DNA of 64,000 nucleotides from Actinomycetota bacterium (GCA_027314515.1 DAHVAR010000160.1:22199-86198); one strand, 5' to 3'; positions 1 to 8,885 are shown, counted from the stretch's first letter. A program made the numbers and translations. Notes: generated by a model not told the origin, from the sequence alone.

Positions 1-693
1 CCGGACGCGGCCAAGGTGCTGGCGGCCGGCGACATCATCTCCATCGACTGCGGCGCGATCGTGGGCGGCTGGCACGGCGACTGCGCGCTGACGGTCAGCG
101 TCGGGCCGCCTCAGGCTGCGGCCGCCGGCGGCCGGTACCCTCGAGACGAGCTGGACTCCCTGCTGCGTGCCTGCGAGCGGGCGCTCTGGCAGGGCCTGGC
201 GCAGGCAGTGCCAGGCCGGCGCCTGACCGACATCTCGCACGCCGTGGAGCGGGCCGTCCGGGCGGCGGGCCGGTACGGGATAGTCCGCGAGTACACCGGT
301 CACGGCATCGGCAGCCAGATGCACATGGAGCCGGCGGTGCCTAACCACGGCCGGGCAGGCCGCGGCCCGGTGCTGGTGGCCGGGATGGCGCTGGCGATCG
401 AGCCGATGCTGGTGCTCGGTGAGCCGTCGACCCGCAGGCTTGACGATGGCTGGACCGTGGTGACCGCGGATGGCAGCTGGGCCGCGCATTTCGAGCACAC
501 CGTCGCGATCACCGACGACGGACCCGTCGTACTGACGGCCGAGGATGGCGGCGCGGGCGGGTTCGCGGCGCTACGGCCAGGCAGCTGGGCAGGAAAGCCC
601 GAGCCGGCGGGAGAGCCCGTGCTGGTCGGCCCGGAAGTGGCTGCGACGCGGCAGCATGTGTCCGATGCCCTGGAGGCGACCGATGGCATATGA
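1..693 (+). CDS. map: Type I methionine aminopeptidase, 5'-truncated by window edge
   Basis: Removes the N-terminal methionine from nascent proteins in the cytoplasm. The frame is open from base 1, so the true start lies outside the window and only the catalytic C-terminal part (230 residues) is seen. The five metal ligands of the family are visible: two Asp 11 residues apart in [14 protein letters not shown] (residues 16 and 27), His in YTGHGIG (about 101), Glu in AIEPML (about 134) and Glu in HFEHTVAIT (about 165). It lies just upstream of infA, its usual place after secY and adk. The last 11 bases overlap the next gene, suggesting translational coupling. There is a poorly conserved tail of about 50 residues after the last ligand. 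Confidence 0.96.
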   Translation, partial: PDAAKVLAAGDIISIDCGAIVGGWHGDCALTVSVGPPQAAAAGGRYPRDELDSLLRACERALWQGLAQAVPGRRLTDISHAVERAVRAAGRYGIVREYTGHGIGSQMHMEPAVPNHGRAGRGPVLVAGMALAIEPMLVLGEPSTRRLDDGWTVVTADGSWAAHFEHTVAITDDGPVVLTAEDGGAGGFAALRPGSWAGKPEPAGEPVLVGPEVAATRQHVSDALEATDGI

Positions 694-1195
694 CCCTAAT
701 ATCCGAACATCGGACGCCGACCGGGACCGGGCCGCATCCTTGCTACGGGAACATCTGACCGCTGGCCGGCTGTCGCCGGAGGAGTTCAATGAGCGGCTGG
801 ACCGGGCGCTGGCCGCTAAGACCGTTGGCGAGATCGACGCGCTGCTCCAGGACTTGCCCGCCATCGACTTGTACCGGCTGCCGGACGCCGCGCTGACCCG
901 CCAGCCGCGGGATAACCGGCCGCGCGGCCGCAGTCACCACGCCGCCTGGCGGGCGGCCTGGGGGACCTGGTTCACGGTCGTGCTGATCTGCTTCGTGGTC
1001 TGGGGACTGGCTGGCGGCGGTTACCCGTGGCCGCTGTGGGTAGCCGGGCCGTGGGGCGCGGTACTGGCCGGGAGCTGGGTCACTGCCGGCGCACTCCGCG
1101 GCGGGTCCAGCCGCGGTGGGCTCACCGAGGGCAGGAACCGTCAGCGCCGGCTGCCGCGAGGGGACGACGACTTGCCAGGGCGCCCCGGCCGCTAG
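683..1195 (+). CDS. DUF1707 domain membrane protein
   Basis: A 170-residue protein of unknown function. Residues about 6-60 carry a DUF1707 domain ([12 protein letters not shown], then [19 protein letters not shown]), a family common in actinobacteria and often fused to membrane helices. Two hydrophobic segments follow (about 94-112 and 118-137), joined by a short Pro/Trp-rich turn, and the tail is basic. The ATG at 683 gives the DUF1707 domain at the N-terminus and overlaps the end of map by 11 bases, so it is probably translated by coupling. Insertion of this gene between map and infA is not universal in actinobacteria. No partner suggests a specific role. Confidence 0.85.
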   Translation: MAYDPNIRTSDADRDRAASLLREHLTAGRLSPEEFNERLDRALAAKTVGEIDALLQDLPAIDLYRLPDAALTRQPRDNRPRGRSHHAAWRAAWGTWFTVVLICFVVWGLAGGGYPWPLWVAGPWGAVLAGSWVTAGALRGGSSRGGLTEGRNRQRRLPRGDDDLPGRPGR

Positions 1196-1631
1196 CTAGC
1201 GCAGGCCGCTTGCGCCGACCGGAATGACCGGGCCTGCCTGCTGGTCACACCTGTCGACCTGCGTTCGCAGGCCCGGGTTCGCGTTGGGCGCTGAGCTGAA
1301 GTAGACTGGCCGACGGCCCATTAGCTGCTGCTGTCGGCGCGCCGACCCACGGTCGTTTTCCTGACGTCAGCCAGCCGGGCCGTCCGTACCTGGCACAGTA
1401 CTTATGGCACAAGTACTTATGCTGCGCGGTGCATACGCCTACATGGTGCATATGCCGATGCAGTGTGCGTAAGCTCCTGCGCGGGACGCCACAGCCATCC
1501 GAACCCGGCCGGGAGCGGACGGCTGGGCCCGGGCAGTACCGGGCCCAGGGCATGCGGATGCGGATCAGTCAGACTAACAGCGGCCAGCTTGCGAGCACGC
1601 TGGCCGCGGCAAGCAGCGAAGCGCGGAGGGC
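1196..1631. other. Intergenic region upstream of infA
   Basis: 436 bases without a convincing gene. It should hold the promoter for the infA-rpmJ-rpsM-rpsK-rpsD-rpoA unit. A TAGACT hexamer at 1302-1307, with TTCGCG 18 bases upstream, is a possible -10/-35 pair, but this is weak. Two pairs of short direct repeats lie at 1392-1420 and 1429-1453 (separate entry). Open frames here overlap one another on both strands and look like GC-driven shadows. Confidence 0.6.
1392..1453 (+). repeat. Paired direct repeats before infA
   Basis: GGCACAGTACTTAT (1392-1405) is followed directly by GGCACAAGTACTTAT (1406-1420), one inserted A apart. A second pair, GGTGCATAC (1429-1437) and GGTGCATAT (1445-1453), lies 16 bases apart just downstream. 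The stretch is AT-richer than its surroundings. Tandem sites of this size can bind a regulator or mark a promoter; function is inferred only. Confidence 0.6.
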
Positions 1632-1853
1632 ATGGCCAAGAAAGACGGCGCCATCGAGATAGAGGGAACGGTCGTGGAGTCGCTCCCGAACGCCTTTTTC
1701 AGGGTGGAGCTGGACAACGGGCATAAGGTCCTGGCCCACATCAGCGGGAAGATGCGGATGCACTACATCCGGATCCTGCCCGATGACCGGGTCGTCGTCG
1801 AGCTGAGTCCTTACGACCTCAGTCGTGGGCGGATTGTCTACCGGTACAAGTAA
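1632..1853 (+). CDS. infA: Translation initiation factor IF-1
   Basis: A 73-residue S1/OB-fold protein that binds the ribosomal A site during initiation and assists IF-2 and IF-3. The sequence is full length and near-identical to the family consensus: [16 protein letters not shown] at the start, [18 protein letters not shown] in the middle and [16 protein letters not shown] at the end. It stands between map and rpmJ, the standard actinobacterial order, with its own long upstream region. A purine-rich GCGGAGGG sits just before the ATG. Confidence 0.98.
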   Translation: MAKKDGAIEIEGTVVESLPNAFFRVELDNGHKVLAHISGKMRMHYIRILPDDRVVVELSPYDLSRGRIVYRYK

Positions 1854-1911
1854 AAACTAGCGAGGCGCATACCGTCCCAGGGTCGGCGGCGCCGCAGGAG
1901 AGACCAGGCAA

Positions 1912-2025
1912 ATGAAGGTCAAGCCGAGTGTGAAGAAGATCTGCAGCAAGTGCAGGATCATCCGCAGGCATGGCCGGGTTATGGTCATCTGCTCTGATCC
2001 GCGGCACAAGCAGCGTCAGGGCTGA
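1912..2025 (+). CDS. rpmJ: 50S ribosomal protein L36, zinc-binding form
   Basis: A 37-residue large-subunit protein, easily missed because of its size. It begins [19 protein letters not shown] and ends DPRHKQRQG. The zinc ligands Cys11, Cys14, Cys27 and His32 are all present, so this is the zinc-containing (C+) form rather than the zinc-independent paralogue made under zinc limitation in many actinobacteria. GCAGGAGAG at 1893-1901 serves as ribosome binding site. It lies 58 bases after infA and 191 bases before rpsM. Confidence 0.97.
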   Translation: MKVKPSVKKICSKCRIIRRHGRVMVICSDPRHKQRQG

Positions 2026-2216
2026 GACAGCGCCCGGGCACCTGTGGCTGGGCCCGCCTGCACGCGAGCCCAGACAACTGAACCAAGCACGCACCGCGAT
2101 CCGCGGTCGGCCGGGCCGGCTGCGGAACACCTCCGGGGGAGGCCGGGGCCGCGTCCGGGCAGGGACGCGGGGCGGTGTGCAGGACCTCCGCTGAATGAGA
2201 AGGAGAACTGCCCGCG

Positions 2217-2597
2217 ATGGCACGCCTCGTCGGCGTCGACCTCCCGCGCGACAAGCGCCTTGAGGTCGCACTTACCTATATCTACGGCCTCGGCCGCACC
2301 AGGGCATTCGAGACGCTGGCCGGGACCGGCGTCAGCGGCGACACCAGAGTGCACCAGCTGAGCGATGAGGACATCATCAGGCTCCGCGACTGGATCGAGG
2401 CCAACTACAAGGTCGAGGGCGACCTGCGCCGCGAGGTGCAGGCCGACATTCGGCGCAAGATCGAGATCGGCTGCTATCAGGGCATCCGGCATCGCCGCGG
2501 CCTCCCGGTCCACGGTCAGCGCACGCAGACCAACGCCCGGACTCGTAAGGGCAAGAAGAAGACAGTGGCCGGCAAGAAGAAGGCCGGCAAGAAGTAG
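2217..2597 (+). CDS. rpsM: 30S ribosomal protein S13
   Basis: A 126-residue small-subunit head protein that contacts 16S rRNA, the P-site tRNA and 50S bridge B1. It starts [20 protein letters not shown] and has the family signature [20 protein letters not shown] followed by a lysine-rich tail ([17 protein letters not shown]). GAGAAGGAGA at 2198-2207 is a strong ribosome binding site. It is co-directional with rpsK, rpsD and rpoA and surely part of the same transcript. Confidence 0.98.
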   Translation: MARLVGVDLPRDKRLEVALTYIYGLGRTRAFETLAGTGVSGDTRVHQLSDEDIIRLRDWIEANYKVEGDLRREVQADIRRKIEIGCYQGIRHRRGLPVHGQRTQTNARTRKGKKKTVAGKKKAGKK

Positions 2598-2684
2598 TCC
2601 GTCGCGACGGGCCCGTGCCGCGCACAGCCGCGGGCCGGGCCCGGTGCGGCTGGTCCGATCACCTCCGCATGTTAGAGGAGCAGA

Positions 2685-3086
2685 ATGCCTCCCAAGAGCC
2701 GTACCGGCGTCAAGAAGGTCCGCCGGAAGGAACGCAAGAACATCGCGCATGGCCATGCGCACATCAAGAGCACTTTCAACAACACGATCGTGTCGATCAC
2801 CGACCCCGGTGGCAGCGTGATCTCCTGGGCGTCGTCAGGCCAGGTCGGTTTCAAGGGCTCGAGGAAGTCGACGCCCTTTGCCGCTCAGATGGCCGCCGAG
2901 GCCGCCGCTCGCCGGGCTATGGAGCATGGCATGCGCAAGGTGGACGTGTTCGTGAAGGGCCCTGGCTCGGGGCGCGAGACCGCGATCAGGTCGCTGCAGG
3001 CGACCGGCCTCGAAGTCGGGTCCATTCAGGACGTCACCCCGGTTCCGCATAACGGCTGCCGTCCGCCTAAGCGGCGCAGGGTCTGA
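2685..3086 (+). CDS. rpsK: 30S ribosomal protein S11
   Basis: A 133-residue platform protein of the small subunit. It begins with a basic extension ([19 protein letters not shown]), then [19 protein letters not shown], and ends with the family's [24 protein letters not shown] at 2674-2679 precedes the ATG. It is 87 bases after rpsM and 13 bases before rpsD. Confidence 0.98.
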   Translation: MPPKSRTGVKKVRRKERKNIAHGHAHIKSTFNNTIVSITDPGGSVISWASSGQVGFKGSRKSTPFAAQMAAEAAARRAMEHGMRKVDVFVKGPGSGRETAIRSLQATGLEVGSIQDVTPVPHNGCRPPKRRRV

Positions 3087-3099
3087 GGAGTAAGCACAG

Positions 3100-3726
3100 A
3101 TGGCTCGATACACCGGTGCGGACTGCAAGCGCTGCCGCCGCGAGAAGACCAAGCTGTTCCTGAAAGGCGCGAAGTGCGACGGGCCGAAGTGCCCGATCGA
3201 GATCCGGCCATACCCGCCGGGTGAGCACGGCCGCAACAGGCCTAAGGAAAGCGAGTACCTGCTCCAGGTCAGGGAGAAGCAAAAGGCCCGCCGCATTTAC
3301 GGCGTGCTGGAGAAGCAGTTCGCCAACTACTACGAGGAGGCCGCCCGCAGGCGCGGCATGACCGGCGAAACGCTGCTGCAGATCCTCGAGACTAGGCTGG
3401 ACAACATCGTCTACCGGGCTGGCTTCGCCAAGAGCCGGGACATGGCCCGCCAGCTGGTGAGTCATGGGCACGTCGTGGTGAACGGCAAGAAGGTGGACAT
3501 CCCGTCGTACCGGGTCAGCGAGAGCGACATCGTGGAGATCACGCCGAAGTCGCAGAACCTGACGCCATTCCTGGTGGCGAAGGCCGAGGCGGGCGACCGC
3601 ACGCCGCCCGCCTGGATTGAGGTGATACCGGACAAGATGCGGGTCCTGGTGCACACTCTTCCGGTGCGCGCCCAGATCGACACCACGGTCCAGGAACAGC
3701 TGATCGTCGAGTACTACTCGAAGTAA
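3100..3726 (+). CDS. rpsD: 30S ribosomal protein S4, zinc-binding form
   Basis: A 208-residue primary 16S rRNA-binding protein that nucleates 30S assembly. Cys9, Cys12, Cys26 and Cys31 (DCKRC ... KCDGPKC) form the N-terminal zinc site found in one of the two S4 classes. The S4/RNA-binding domain follows (RLDNIVYRAGFAKSRDMARQ, then HGHVVVNGKKVDIPSYRV), and the C-terminus is LIVEYYSK. It follows rpsK by 13 bases, with GAGGAG at 3086-3091. Confidence 0.98.
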   Translation: MARYTGADCKRCRREKTKLFLKGAKCDGPKCPIEIRPYPPGEHGRNRPKESEYLLQVREKQKARRIYGVLEKQFANYYEEAARRRGMTGETLLQILETRLDNIVYRAGFAKSRDMARQLVSHGHVVVNGKKVDIPSYRVSESDIVEITPKSQNLTPFLVAKAEAGDRTPPAWIEVIPDKMRVLVHTLPVRAQIDTTVQEQLIVEYYSK

Positions 3727-3857
3727 CCGACCGCCGGGCCGAAGCCACGGCCTGACGGTGATGCGCAGGCGTGACCTGCGGAGGAAGACCCGTCGGCGGC
3801 CATCCGCCGGCGGCTGGCGCGACTGTCATATAGCGGGCAGCGTGGAAAGGAATAGCA

Positions 3858-4874
3858 ATGCTCATCGCACAGCGCCCCGGCCTTGCCGAGGAACAGGTAA
3901 ACGACTTCCGCTCCCGGTTCGTCATCGAGCCGCTTGAGCCGGGCTTCGGCTACACGATCGGGAACTCACTGCGCCGTACCCTGCTGTCGTCGATCCCCGG
4001 AGCCGCTGTCACCAGCATCCGGATCGAGGGCGTGCTGCACGAGTTCACCACGATTCCGGGCGTCACCGAGGACGTCACTGACATCATCCTGAATCTGAAG
4101 AACCTGGTCGTCTCGTCCGAGCACGACGAGCCGATGCACATGTACCTGCGCAAGCAGGGCCCTGGCCCGGTGACCGCGGCGGACATCGCTCCGCCGGCCG
4201 GTCTCGAGGTGCACAACCCCGAGCTGCACATCGCCACCCTCAACAGCAAGGGCAAGCTCGAGATGGAGCTGACGGTCGAGCGTGGCCGCGGTTACGTCTC
4301 CGCAGCGCAGAACAAGCAGCCGGGTCAGGAGATCGGCCGCATCCCGATCGACTCCATCTACTCCCCGGTGCTGCGGGTTACTTACAAGGTCGAGGCGACC
4401 CGCGTCGAGCAGCGCACGGACTTCGACAAGCTGATCCTGGATATCGAAACCAAGCAGTGCCTGCGGCCGCGAGACGCGGTCGCGAGCGCCGGCAAGACGC
4501 TCGTCGAACTGTTCGGTCTCGCCAGGGAACTGAACCTGGACGCGGAAGGCATCGACATCGGCCCGTCGCCGACGGACGCCGCGCTCGCTGCCGACCTGGC
4601 GCTGCTGATCGAGGAGCTCAACCTCACGGTCCGCTCGTACAACTGCCTCAAGCGCGAGGGCATTCACACGGTGGGCGAGCTCGTCGCCCGCAGCGAGCAG
4701 GACCTGCTGGACATCCGCAACTTCGGCGCCAAGTCGATCGAGGAAGTCAAGCAGAAGCTGACCGATATGGGCCTCGCCCTGAAGGACTCCCCGCCCGGGT
4801 TTGACCCGGGCTCGGCGGCCGACAGCTACGGGGCTGACGACGAGGACGATTACGTCGAGACCGAGCAATACTGA
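3858..4874 (+). CDS. rpoA: DNA-directed RNA polymerase subunit alpha
   Basis: A 338-residue subunit; its dimer scaffolds core polymerase and its C-terminal domain binds UP elements and activators. The N-terminal dimerisation domain has [20 protein letters not shown]. The C-terminal domain begins near residue 245 ([20 protein letters not shown], then [20 protein letters not shown]). A short acidic tail ([12 protein letters not shown]) ends the protein. GGAAAGGAA precedes the ATG. The stop codon lies inside a perfect hairpin (4870-4893), which may set the ratio of rpoA to downstream rplQ. Confidence 0.98.
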   Translation: MLIAQRPGLAEEQVNDFRSRFVIEPLEPGFGYTIGNSLRRTLLSSIPGAAVTSIRIEGVLHEFTTIPGVTEDVTDIILNLKNLVVSSEHDEPMHMYLRKQGPGPVTAADIAPPAGLEVHNPELHIATLNSKGKLEMELTVERGRGYVSAAQNKQPGQEIGRIPIDSIYSPVLRVTYKVEATRVEQRTDFDKLILDIETKQCLRPRDAVASAGKTLVELFGLARELNLDAEGIDIGPSPTDAALAADLALLIEELNLTVRSYNCLKREGIHTVGELVARSEQDLLDIRNFGAKSIEEVKQKLTDMGLALKDSPPGFDPGSAADSYGADDEDDYVETEQY

Positions 4875-4893
4875 CAGGCAACCGCCTGTCAGT
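4870..4893 (+). terminator. Hairpin spanning the rpoA stop codon
   Basis: ACTGACAGGC (4870-4879) and GCCTGTCAGT (4884-4893) form a perfect 10-bp stem with a 4-base loop; the rpoA TGA is inside the left arm. There is no T-run after it, so it could be a weak intrinsic terminator, an mRNA end stabiliser or an attenuator before rplQ. The palindrome CTTACGTAAG follows at 4913-4922. Confidence 0.5.
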
Positions 4894-4975
4894 ACCCTGC
4901 CGTAAGCCAGCACTTACGTAAGCCAGTAGCGATGCCCAGTAGTCATGCACAGTACCGAACCGGGAGAATCCTTCG

Positions 4976-5665
4976 ATGCCCACGCCCACTAAGGGCCACC
5001 GACTCGGCGGCAGCCCTGCCCATCAGCGGCACATGATGGCCAACCTGGCCACCGCGCTGTTCGAGCATGGCAAGATCACAACGACCGAGGCCAGGGCGCG
5101 CAGGCTGCGGCCGCTGGCAGAACGGCTGATCACCTTCGCGAAGCGGGGCGACCTGCACGCGCGACGCCAGGTGCTCACGGTCATGACGGACAAGAGCGTG
5201 GTCCACACGCTGTTCGCCGAGATCGGGCCGAGCTTCGCCAGCCGCGACGGCGGCTACACCCGGATCACCAAGGTGGGGCCGCGTAAGGGCGACAACGCCG
5301 CGCTGGCGGTCATCGAGCTGGTGCGCGAGGAGGCGGAGCAGCGAACGCGCCGCCGCCGCGCGCGCCGGGCGCCGGCCGCCGCCACCACCGTGGCGCGACC
5401 CGGTGGCGGCCAGGCCGCGGAGACGGCCGAGGCTACGACCGAGATGGCCGCAGCCGAGACGGCCGCAGCCGAGGCAACCGAGGCGGACACGGCGGGAGCG
5501 GCTGCACCCGGTCCGGACCAGACCGGGGCCGATCAGGTCGGCGGGGCCTGGGCAGACTCAGCCGCCGAGGCCGAGGTCAGTGCGGAAGCGGAGGCTGAGG
5601 CGGCGGGCGCGGAGCCCGCTGATCAGGAGCCGGGCGCCGGAGACGAGCAGGCGGCCGACGAATAG
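4976..5665 (+). CDS. rplQ: 50S ribosomal protein L17 with long acidic C-terminal extension
   Basis: The first ~120 residues are a standard L17 ([20 protein letters not shown], later [18 protein letters not shown] and [13 protein letters not shown]), lining the outer end of the peptide exit tunnel. After a basic stretch ([11 protein letters not shown]), a tail of roughly 100 residues made almost only of Ala, Glu, Thr, Gly and Asp follows. Bacterial L17 is usually near 120 residues; actinobacterial forms are often longer, but 229 is at the long end. The tail looks disordered and evolves by short repeat change. The ribosome binding site is the GGGAGAA at 4962-4968. Confidence 0.96.
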   Translation: MPTPTKGHRLGGSPAHQRHMMANLATALFEHGKITTTEARARRLRPLAERLITFAKRGDLHARRQVLTVMTDKSVVHTLFAEIGPSFASRDGGYTRITKVGPRKGDNAALAVIELVREEAEQRTRRRRARRAPAAATTVARPGGGQAAETAEATTEMAAAETAAAEATEADTAGAAAPGPDQTGADQVGGAWADSAAEAEVSAEAEAEAAGAEPADQEPGAGDEQAADE

Positions 5666-6641
5666 CGAGGCAGCAAAGAGCGAGCCCGGCCAGGAAGCCC
5701 TGGCCGGGCTCGACTGCGCTGGGTGCACTGGCGGGGGCGAGCGCGCGCCACAAACCGCTGCCGGGCACGTCTGCGCTGGGTGCACTGGCGGGGGCGAGCG
5801 TGCGCCGGACATTCCCGCCGGGCCCGATTCGATCAGGCTCAGGCTCGACCTGCGCTACGACGGCTCGGCCTTCCGCGGCTGGGCAACCCAGCCCGGCCAG
5901 CCCACCGTCCAGCAGACTGTCGAGGAAGCGCTCAACCGGGTTCTGCGGCTTAGCCACGGTCCGTCCCTGACGGTCGCGGGCCGGACCGATGCCGGCGTGC
6001 ATGCGCGCGGTCAGGTCGCGCACGCCGACGTCCCCGCCGAGAACTGGACGGCCGCCGCCGGATCGGTGGCGCGAAGGCTGGCCCGGCTGCTGCCGCTGTC
6101 GGTCCGGGTCACCGCGATCGGCCCGGCACCCGCTGGTTTCGACGCCCGGTACTCCGCCCTCTGGCGGCGCTACTCCTACCGGGTGTGCGATGACCCCGCG
6201 ATGGCGGACCCGCTGCGCCGCCATGACACCCTCTGGTATCCCAGCCGGCTTGACATCGACCGGGTGAACGAGGCGGCCAAGGCCTGCCTCGGCGAGCACG
6301 ACTTTGCCGCGTTCTGCCGTAGCCGACCGGGAGCAACCACCATCCGCGAACTCCGGCGGCTTATCTGGGTCAGGGCCGAACCGGGGGTGGCCGTCGCGAC
6401 CGTGATCGCTGATGCCTTCTGCCACAACATGGTCCGTGCGCTGGCCGGCGCATTGCTGCAGGTCGGCGACGGCAGCAAGGCCGTCGAGTGGCCGGGCCAG
6501 CTGCTAGCGGCCCGGCGGCGTGATCCGGCTGCCAGGGTGGCGCCGCCGCACCCGCTGTGCCTGGAGGAAGTTGGCTATCCCGAACCGGCAGCCATGGCGG
6601 GCCAGGCGGCAGCGGCTCGGCGCCTCCGAACGCTGGGCTGA
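5580..6641 (+). CDS. truA: tRNA pseudouridine(38-40) synthase, start uncertain
   Basis: Converts uridines 38-40 of the tRNA anticodon arm to pseudouridine. The conserved protein begins about base 5826 ([18 protein letters not shown]). The catalytic aspartate is in [12 protein letters not shown] (Asp137 with this start), and [17 protein letters not shown] marks the second half. Between the rplQ stop (5665) and the conserved domain this frame has no ATG, GTG or TTG. The nearest ordinary start is the GTG at 5580, inside rplQ (86-base overlap), which adds ~80 poorly conserved residues including a repeated [16 protein letters not shown] (5703), an ATT (5811) or a GTG at 5403 are alternatives. The function is secure; the start is not. 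Confidence 0.85.
   Translation: MRKRRLRRRARSPLIRSRAPETSRRPTNSEAAKSEPGQEALAGLDCAGCTGGGERAPQTAAGHVCAGCTGGGERAPDIPAGPDSIRLRLDLRYDGSAFRGWATQPGQPTVQQTVEEALNRVLRLSHGPSLTVAGRTDAGVHARGQVAHADVPAENWTAAAGSVARRLARLLPLSVRVTAIGPAPAGFDARYSALWRRYSYRVCDDPAMADPLRRHDTLWYPSRLDIDRVNEAAKACLGEHDFAAFCRSRPGATTIRELRRLIWVRAEPGVAVATVIADAFCHNMVRALAGALLQVGDGSKAVEWPGQLLAARRRDPAARVAPPHPLCLEEVGYPEPAAMAGQAAAARRLRTLG
5714..5806 (+). repeat. 36-bp direct repeat at the rplQ-truA junction
   Basis: Bases 5714-5749 and 5771-5806 match at 35 of 36 positions; the period is 57 bp (19 codons), so the truA frame is kept and [12 protein letters not shown] is encoded twice. It looks like a recent tandem duplication in the leader of truA. 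Confidence 0.85.
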
Positions 6642-6733
6642 GTTGCCCGGAACGGGCTGGCCTGGCGGTTCCCGAAGTCAGGAAGCGGCGTTCCCGGTCG
6701 GATTTTGGTCTTTATCGGTCTGCGCGGGAACCG

Positions 6734-8437
6734 TCAAGGAGTGCCGCCGAGCATCCTGTTTGCCAGGCTGACGTTAGCGGTGCCCTGTACCAGTTCCGTC
6801 ATGAAGGTCACGATCCGGGTCCGCTGGCCCGCCGTCCTTGGCCGGCGCAAGCTGGTGAACTCGGCCCAGACGAGGATGAGGTAATGGCCCTTGGCCAGGG
6901 CTTCCTCGATGCCGGTCCCGTTGCCGATCCGCCGCGTGGGGCCGCGCTTGCCCGTCAACTGGGCGATGTAATCGCTGGCGTCGGCGGCCCTCACGGCCCT
7001 AGCGGCGCGGGCGGCGGTGCTGAGGTTGAGCACGCCGACGGTGCCCATCAGGCCCAGCGATCTTGCCAGGTAGGTGGCGCGGACGGCCTGATCGCAGCGC
7101 CCGGCGCTGACGGCTGACTGAATGTTCGATCCGGTGACTGCCCCGTTGCAGCGCCTGCTGATCGCGCTCGCCGTGCGAGTGACGAGTTGCCCGCCGATCG
7201 GGAAGCTTGCCGGGAACAACTGCGCGACCGTCAGCGGCTGCGGGTCGGACTGGCGGGAGCCGATGTGGCCGTACGGGCCCAGCGACGGGCTCTGCGACGC
7301 GCTGGACGTTACCTTGGGCTGGCCGGTGGCCGCCGCACCTGGATTCGGCTTGCCCCCGGCACGCAGCACGGTATAGGCGAGCGTGGCCGCGGCGGTGAGG
7401 ACGAGCAGCAGGGCAACCGAGATGGCGAGCTTGACACTGGCCGGACGCTTGCGGCGAGCGGGCCGGCGTGCGCTCTTGGTCCGACTCCCGCTGGCCGGGC
7501 GGTTGCCGCGCGGGTGCGTACCGTCAGCGGTGGACCCCCGTTCGGTGCGCTTGTCCGGCTGCGATCCGGCGGCTGCCAACGGGGCGCTGTGCGCGCCGCT
7601 GTGGCTGCGACCGGGCCGCTCCTCGCGCTCCGGGCTGTCGCCGACGTGGCTGGTGCGCTCGGTTCTCTCCGGGCCAGGCGTCACAGGCTCAGGCCCAGGG
7701 CGCGGCGGGGCGGGGCGGCCATCAGGTGGCGCGCCGGGCCGGGTCGGGGCCGTCCAGGTCCCGGTCGACCGGCCATCGCTGACCGCCTGCCAGGTCTGCG
7801 TCGAAGTCACGTCGGCCGCCGGGTCGCTGACCGCGAGCACTGAGTAAGCCGGCTCGGCACCGGAATCGTCGTAATACCGGGAACCGGACTCGGCCCGCTG
7901 TGCTGCCAGACGGCCCGCCTGGGCGGACGGGCTGTCCTGGCCGGCTGGTGGCACCTGGAACCCGCGGTTCGCCTGCTCACGGCCTGGCGGGCCAGCCTGC
8001 GACGGCGGCCCGCCCTGGCTTTCAAAGCCGCGGTTCCAGGCCGCGAACTGGCCTGGCGGATACATCGGAGGCGGCTGACCGGGCGCTGGCGGGTAACCGC
8101 GGACCGGGCCCTTGCCAGCGGAACCGCCGGCGGACCAGTCACCGCGGGCGGTACTCCCGTTACTGGCCGGCCAAGGGCCACGTCCCGGCTCAGTCCGCGT
8201 TCCCGCGCCGCGCGGGCCGGAGCCGGACCAGCCGGTCCTGTCGGTGCTGGTCCTGTCGGTGCCGGTCATGTCCCTGCCGTCGGGGGGCCGTCTGCTGGCA
8301 TCCCGGCCACCAAGGGTTGGGTCGGTGCCGTCGGCGGCATCCCGATCGCGGGCGGCATCCCTATCGCCACGGCCCGCCACCGGGCCCAGGCGACGGCTGC
8401 TCCGCTGGTCGGCGCCGTCGCTAGCAGGGATTCGCAT
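6734..8437 (-). CDS. Single-pass membrane protein with long Pro/Gly-rich cytoplasmic region
   Basis: A 567-residue protein without a recognised function. Residues 1 to about 330 are low-complexity (Pro, Gly, Arg, Ser, Asp) and probably disordered. A basic stretch (SARRPARRKRPASVK) precedes one transmembrane helix (about 337-358). About 209 residues then lie outside the membrane, with a folded-looking domain containing two cysteines (about 430 and 448) that could form a disulfide. The last part (HYLILVWAEFTSLRRP) looks like a beta-rich core. It is transcribed against truA and against rplM. A similar architecture, though not clearly homologous in its outer domain, is seen in the gene at 16681-17841. 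The ATG at 8437 is chosen because no later in-frame start is better supported. Confidence 0.75.
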   Translation of the reverse strand: MRIPASDGADQRSSRRLGPVAGRGDRDAARDRDAADGTDPTLGGRDASRRPPDGRDMTGTDRTSTDRTGWSGSGPRGAGTRTEPGRGPWPASNGSTARGDWSAGGSAGKGPVRGYPPAPGQPPPMYPPGQFAAWNRGFESQGGPPSQAGPPGREQANRGFQVPPAGQDSPSAQAGRLAAQRAESGSRYYDDSGAEPAYSVLAVSDPAADVTSTQTWQAVSDGRSTGTWTAPTRPGAPPDGRPAPPRPGPEPVTPGPERTERTSHVGDSPEREERPGRSHSGAHSAPLAAAGSQPDKRTERGSTADGTHPRGNRPASGSRTKSARRPARRKRPASVKLAISVALLLVLTAAATLAYTVLRAGGKPNPGAAATGQPKVTSSASQSPSLGPYGHIGSRQSDPQPLTVAQLFPASFPIGGQLVTRTASAISRRCNGAVTGSNIQSAVSAGRCDQAVRATYLARSLGLMGTVGVLNLSTAARAARAVRAADASDYIAQLTGKRGPTRRIGNGTGIEEALAKGHYLILVWAEFTSLRRPRTAGQRTRIVTFMTELVQGTANVSLANRMLGGTP

Positions 8438-8885
8438 GCGGTTGAGCGTATCGCCCTGGGCCGCGAAGTTCGCCTGGTCACGCGTTTTCTGGTCCGCGCA
8501 CGTCTCATGGGGCCCGGTGCCCGTCTCATTGGTCCGGTGCCCGTCTCATGGGGTCGGGTGCGCGCTTCACGGGGCCCGCGCTGGAGTCGGCCTGCCCGGA
8601 ATCCCCGTTGGCCATCTCCGCTGAGTCGCTGGCCAGGCTGGCTGGCGCGGGCCTCCGCGGATGCCCGCGCAGCAGCGGAACGGTATGACCGCGGCGGTAG
8701 AGCCTCCTTGCTTTGACCTCTGTGGCTTAGGGCCGGTATCCTGCTTGGGCATCCATGCGTACCGGCATGCCCGTCGTGCCCCAGCGGCAGGTGAGCTGCG
8801 GCCAGTACCTGCGGATTCTCGCGCCCGGGCGACATGCCCCAGCGCGGGCCAGAGATTCAGGACTCACACGCGAAGGCTTATGACT
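8438..8885. other. Divergent intergenic region before rplM
   Basis: 448 bases between the divergent membrane-protein gene and rplM. It contains the tandem array at 8480-8581 and must contain the rplM-rpsI promoter. Open frames here shadow one another and none is convincing. Confidence 0.6.
8480..8581. repeat. Five tandem degenerate 20/21-bp units
   Basis: Units at 8480-8499, 8500-8520, 8521-8540, 8541-8561 and 8562-8581 share the pattern CCGTCTCATGGGCCGGTGC with changes. The three central units are the most alike (CGTCTCAT then GGTGC or GGGTGC). The period is close to two turns of B-DNA, so all copies would face the same side of the helix, as in an operator array. It starts 43 bases upstream of the divergent membrane-protein gene and ends about 300 bases before rplM. 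Confidence 0.75.

Noticed and set aside
1245..1553. Minus-strand 102-codon frame upstream of infA
   Set aside because: No ribosome binding site or domain, and it overlaps the repeats and likely promoter; it looks like a high-GC shadow.
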